Below are positions 61,519 through 64,000 of a stretch of 64,000 nt of DNA, piece by piece. Both the position numbers and the translations under genes were made by a program. The DNA comes from Heterobasidion occidentale (Eukaryota > Basidiomycota > Agaricomycetes > Russulales > Bondarzewiaceae). Position 1 is the first letter of the stretch. Each line of letters starts with the position of its first letter. Where the stretch lies: positions 2,728,001 to 2,792,000 of the forward strand of contig JBCAQO010000008.1 in NCBI GenBank assembly GCA_039111635.1, given 5' to 3'. The notes beneath the pieces are model-generated. The model saw only the letters and a program-made list of their open reading frames with translations, made no database searches and was not told the DNA's origin.

Positions 61519-62539
61519 GGTGTCAATGGCGAGGGGCAATTGGTATGGGGGAGCGAGGGTATTCCGATCGCCTGTGCCTTTATGTACTCCGTGCAATGCT
61601 TCTTTTGACGTGAGAAACGAAAGGAAACGGTGTCCATAATGGGAAATAAGCATTATCTTCTGTGACACAAGACCAAACACGCTACAAATTTAACGGCACC
61701 AGTTGTCTGGTTCGTCTGATAACGCCAGCCCCAAAATGAAGAAACAAAGGACCACGGAAGGAACAATTTATGCAAGGAGGTTTCCCCTAGAAACCAGGCA
61801 GTCTAGGGAAATAATACGGTCGAACTTACCATTCGAAAACCGAAGCTAAAACCCAGCGAAAGTCGAGCGGAGCGATGGTTGCTGACAAGCGCTCAAACGG
61901 TCCTTTGTGACTAGTGGCAAAGGAGGCCCGATCAACAGAATCAGCCACCTATACATTAGACTCATCCGTCACACTACTGCGGATACTGACATGACTTACC
62001 ATAAGGGAAGCACGGTGATAAGTCGGAGCATCTTCTCATCACCATCCCGCAGCAATGCCCCGTTTGCAACCACTCATGCAGGCAATCGCGAGGATAATTG
62101 TATCACAGTGTGCATCCTAGCACGAATTAGGTCAAACATGCAACATGTCGACGCCTGTCTTCGAGGCCAAGTGTCAACCTATACGCTGATGGAGTTTTCC
62201 ACCTCAATGCATCAGTGCTTAGGTGCCCTCGGTACTTGACTTGAGCACACCTTGCGGATCGTCTCCGATGCATTAGTGACACGTTCTTCAAGTGCACTCG
62301 TCGTTTTTTTCTGCTCTACCTTCCACACACCCTGGCCCGTATTTCCTCTCTCTTCGACACTGATGTCGCCACAAATGGCATCTCCTCTTTACCCAAACAG
62401 ACATCTGTCATCGAAACTGGATATTGTCGATCTGCGAGCATTGTAGGCTAGCCGTTTATAGAAGATGGGGTAGGCACGGCACTATGTTCATGGGCATTCG
62501 CAGTTGTCCGCAGGAGCCTCAAGGTATGCTGTCGTGTGC
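61519..62539. other. 1.0-kb intergenic region
   Basis: Promoter side of the small secreted protein. No other gene was recognised; plus-strand frames near 61907-62446 are short and without motifs. Confidence 0.4.
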
Positions 62540-62900
62540 AATTCGGGCGGCAAGCTGAGAACACCTGTCACGATCAGGCGATGGGCAAGGAGCACGACTG
62601 TAACGTGGTCAGTAAAGCTACTTCGAGCGTCCTATGGGATTCGGCAATGACATGCAGAGTCAGGGACTACTCACCTTTCTAGTGCAGGAATGATACTGTT
62701 GCTGATAATAGCTTCAAACTAGATTACAGCAAATAGCAGTAGAAACAGAGCTGTCGCAACCGTACATAGGTCAAGGATGGACAATAGTCAAGCATCGCAG
62801 TAACCTGCTCATAACCCGAAGAATGCTTCCCGGTGTCAGTGCTACAGGAGACCCCGACTACGAGGTGGCCCCTTGCGAACATTCAAGTGCTGACGACACC
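62540..62900 (-). pseudogene. possible decayed copy of the small secreted protein gene
   Basis: The stretch around 62780-62815 (AGTCAAGCATCGCAGTAACC) closely matches intron 1 of the gene at 61126-61518 (AGTCAAACATCGCAGTGACC). Flanking words such as CGCAACCG and GAGGTGGCCCC sit at similar distances. No open frame survives. The match is short and made by eye, so this is tentative. Confidence 0.35.
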
Positions 62901-63108
62901 GCAGAGCCACGCTGGAAAGGGGAAGAGGTGTCGCTATAGAGGTAGGATGAGTATACAATGTACTTGAGTTTGTAGCCTGAAGAGATGGAGCGGTCCAAGA
63001 CCTGGAAGTAAAGCAGATCAGAGCAGATCAGTGGATTTGACAGAGATTCCCACGGCCCGGCACGCCGACCGCGACGCGTTTGCTGCCGCCGTTCTCCAAT
63101 TTGTGGCC

Positions 63109-64000
63109 ATGATTTGGCTTCATCGTGCACGAACATATCATCCTCCTCTGGCAGGAGCTCATCAGTTTCGCTCTTTTACCATCAACCAGAGGCTCCAGCT
63201 TCCGCGCTTCGCTCAAACTTTGAGAAATGAATACACACCGAAGAACGCTGTCCCGTCGTTTCGTGAGCATGTCGCGCGCACGAGTCCGGTCAAATCCTTT
63301 GCGGACTCTGTGAAGTACCCAGGAGTCCTGAAACACATTTTTGTGAGTGAATTTCTCTGTCTCATGTGGTTGTGCTCACTGTGTCTCCAGTTTGCTTTGG
63401 GCGGTTCAGCATTGGTGTATGGTATGCTGCACAGAACACGAATTCCGTCACCGACATATACACCCGCTATTTCCGACAAGTTACGCAGGACTCTATCGTC
63501 GGTCAATCCAAAGGTCTCCAAACTCTGCTGAAATGCACTATGTGCGCGATGTGCTCCTCGTCAAGGCAAGTCGCCCGATGCCCTGCTCATCCTGTCAGTA
63601 AAAACATCCCGCTTTTCCAGAAAGTCCAAAAGCAAGTCGACAATCTCGGCGAGTTTGTTTCGGGCTTGCCTGCTCTTATGAAGCAGGTCGTGGTGTACAC
63701 ATATGCATCGCTCGGGCAGACGTACGTTTCGTCATCGGAGGGGCGGCGCGCTGGCTGGGCGCTTTGTGCTGTCAATGTTGCAGTGTGGGCCGCATGGCAG
63801 ATACCTCGGCTGAGGCCGTTCATGCACATGCACTTCGCGCACAATCCGCTAAGCGGTAAGACCTATACGATGGTTACGAGCATGTTCAGGTAAGCGAATC
63901 GTACCTTCTTATGTGTATGGGCTAGACGTACAGGATTGATGGTCGCCGTAGCCATGCTTCCATCATCCATCTAGTCTTCAATTGCATGGCTCTTACGAGC
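63109..64000 (+). CDS. rhomboid family intramembrane serine protease, copy 3, cut by the window end
   Basis: Exons 63109-63342, 63391-63513, 63621-63889 and 63952 to beyond 64000 join in phase. The N-terminus 'MIWLHRARTYHPPLAGAHQF' is basic. Exon 3 is 269 nt, the same as in copy 2, and contains 'HMHFAHNPLSGKTYTMVTSM'. The next exon begins 'SHASIIHLVFNCMALT', which keeps the full rhomboid His and Asn of the HxxxN motif that copies 1 and 2 have lost. The catalytic Ser and second His lie outside the window. Exon 2 is shorter than in the other copies (123 versus 171 nt). Confidence 0.82.

Overview
The window looks like nuclear DNA of a filamentous basidiomycete, most likely an agaricomycete. Genes are split by many short GT..AG introns (mostly 50-90 bp), several families are typical of mushrooms (F-box/LRR and MYND proteins, a DUF2235-WD40 pair), and the H3 and H4 genes contain introns. 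No rRNA, tRNA, CRISPR or intact transposon was recognised. Gene models were built by hand by joining open frames at GT..AG sites in phase; where the phase closes exactly, confidence is high.

Layout. 0.5-4.7 kb: an unrecognised protein, an F-box/LRR gene and a small gene resembling the chorismate-lyase fold, all on the minus strand. 6.7-16 kb: a DUF2015 gene (minus), a CUE-Smr protein (plus), an old yellow enzyme (minus) and a KAT14-like acetyltransferase (plus). 16-24 kb: a Sir2 deacetylase (minus), head-to-head with a MYND protein (plus), then nucleoporin Nup85 (plus). 24.8-30.5 kb: a 70-residue Cys-rich protein, an unidentified coding fragment and an F-BAR/RhoGAP protein. 31-40 kb: a large F-box protein, rhomboid protease copy 1 and a 222-residue unknown. 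42-52.5 kb: an unknown gene, then two tandem genes that fuse a DUF2235 (Tle1-like lipase) domain to 14 WD40 repeats. 53-54.4 kb: a divergent H4/H3 pair. 56-58 kb: a GPI-type pepsin. 58.8-64 kb: rhomboid copy 2, a small Cys-containing secreted protein, a possible decayed copy of it, and rhomboid copy 3, cut by the window end.

Functional themes. Chromatin genes are well represented (KAT14-like, Sir2, H3, H4), as are housekeeping functions (Nup85, RhoGAP, Smr). The accessory part is the DUF2235-WD40 pair, which has the lipase-plus-repeat-sensor layout of fungal non-self recognition proteins but no visible P-loop NTPase, and the three rhomboid proteases, two of which lack the usual oxyanion Asn.

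Caution. At least eight otherwise convincing genes break phase by one base, nearly always as if one base were missing and several times at short homopolymers. About ten other genes close perfectly. Read-level checking is needed before any of the broken genes is called a pseudogene.
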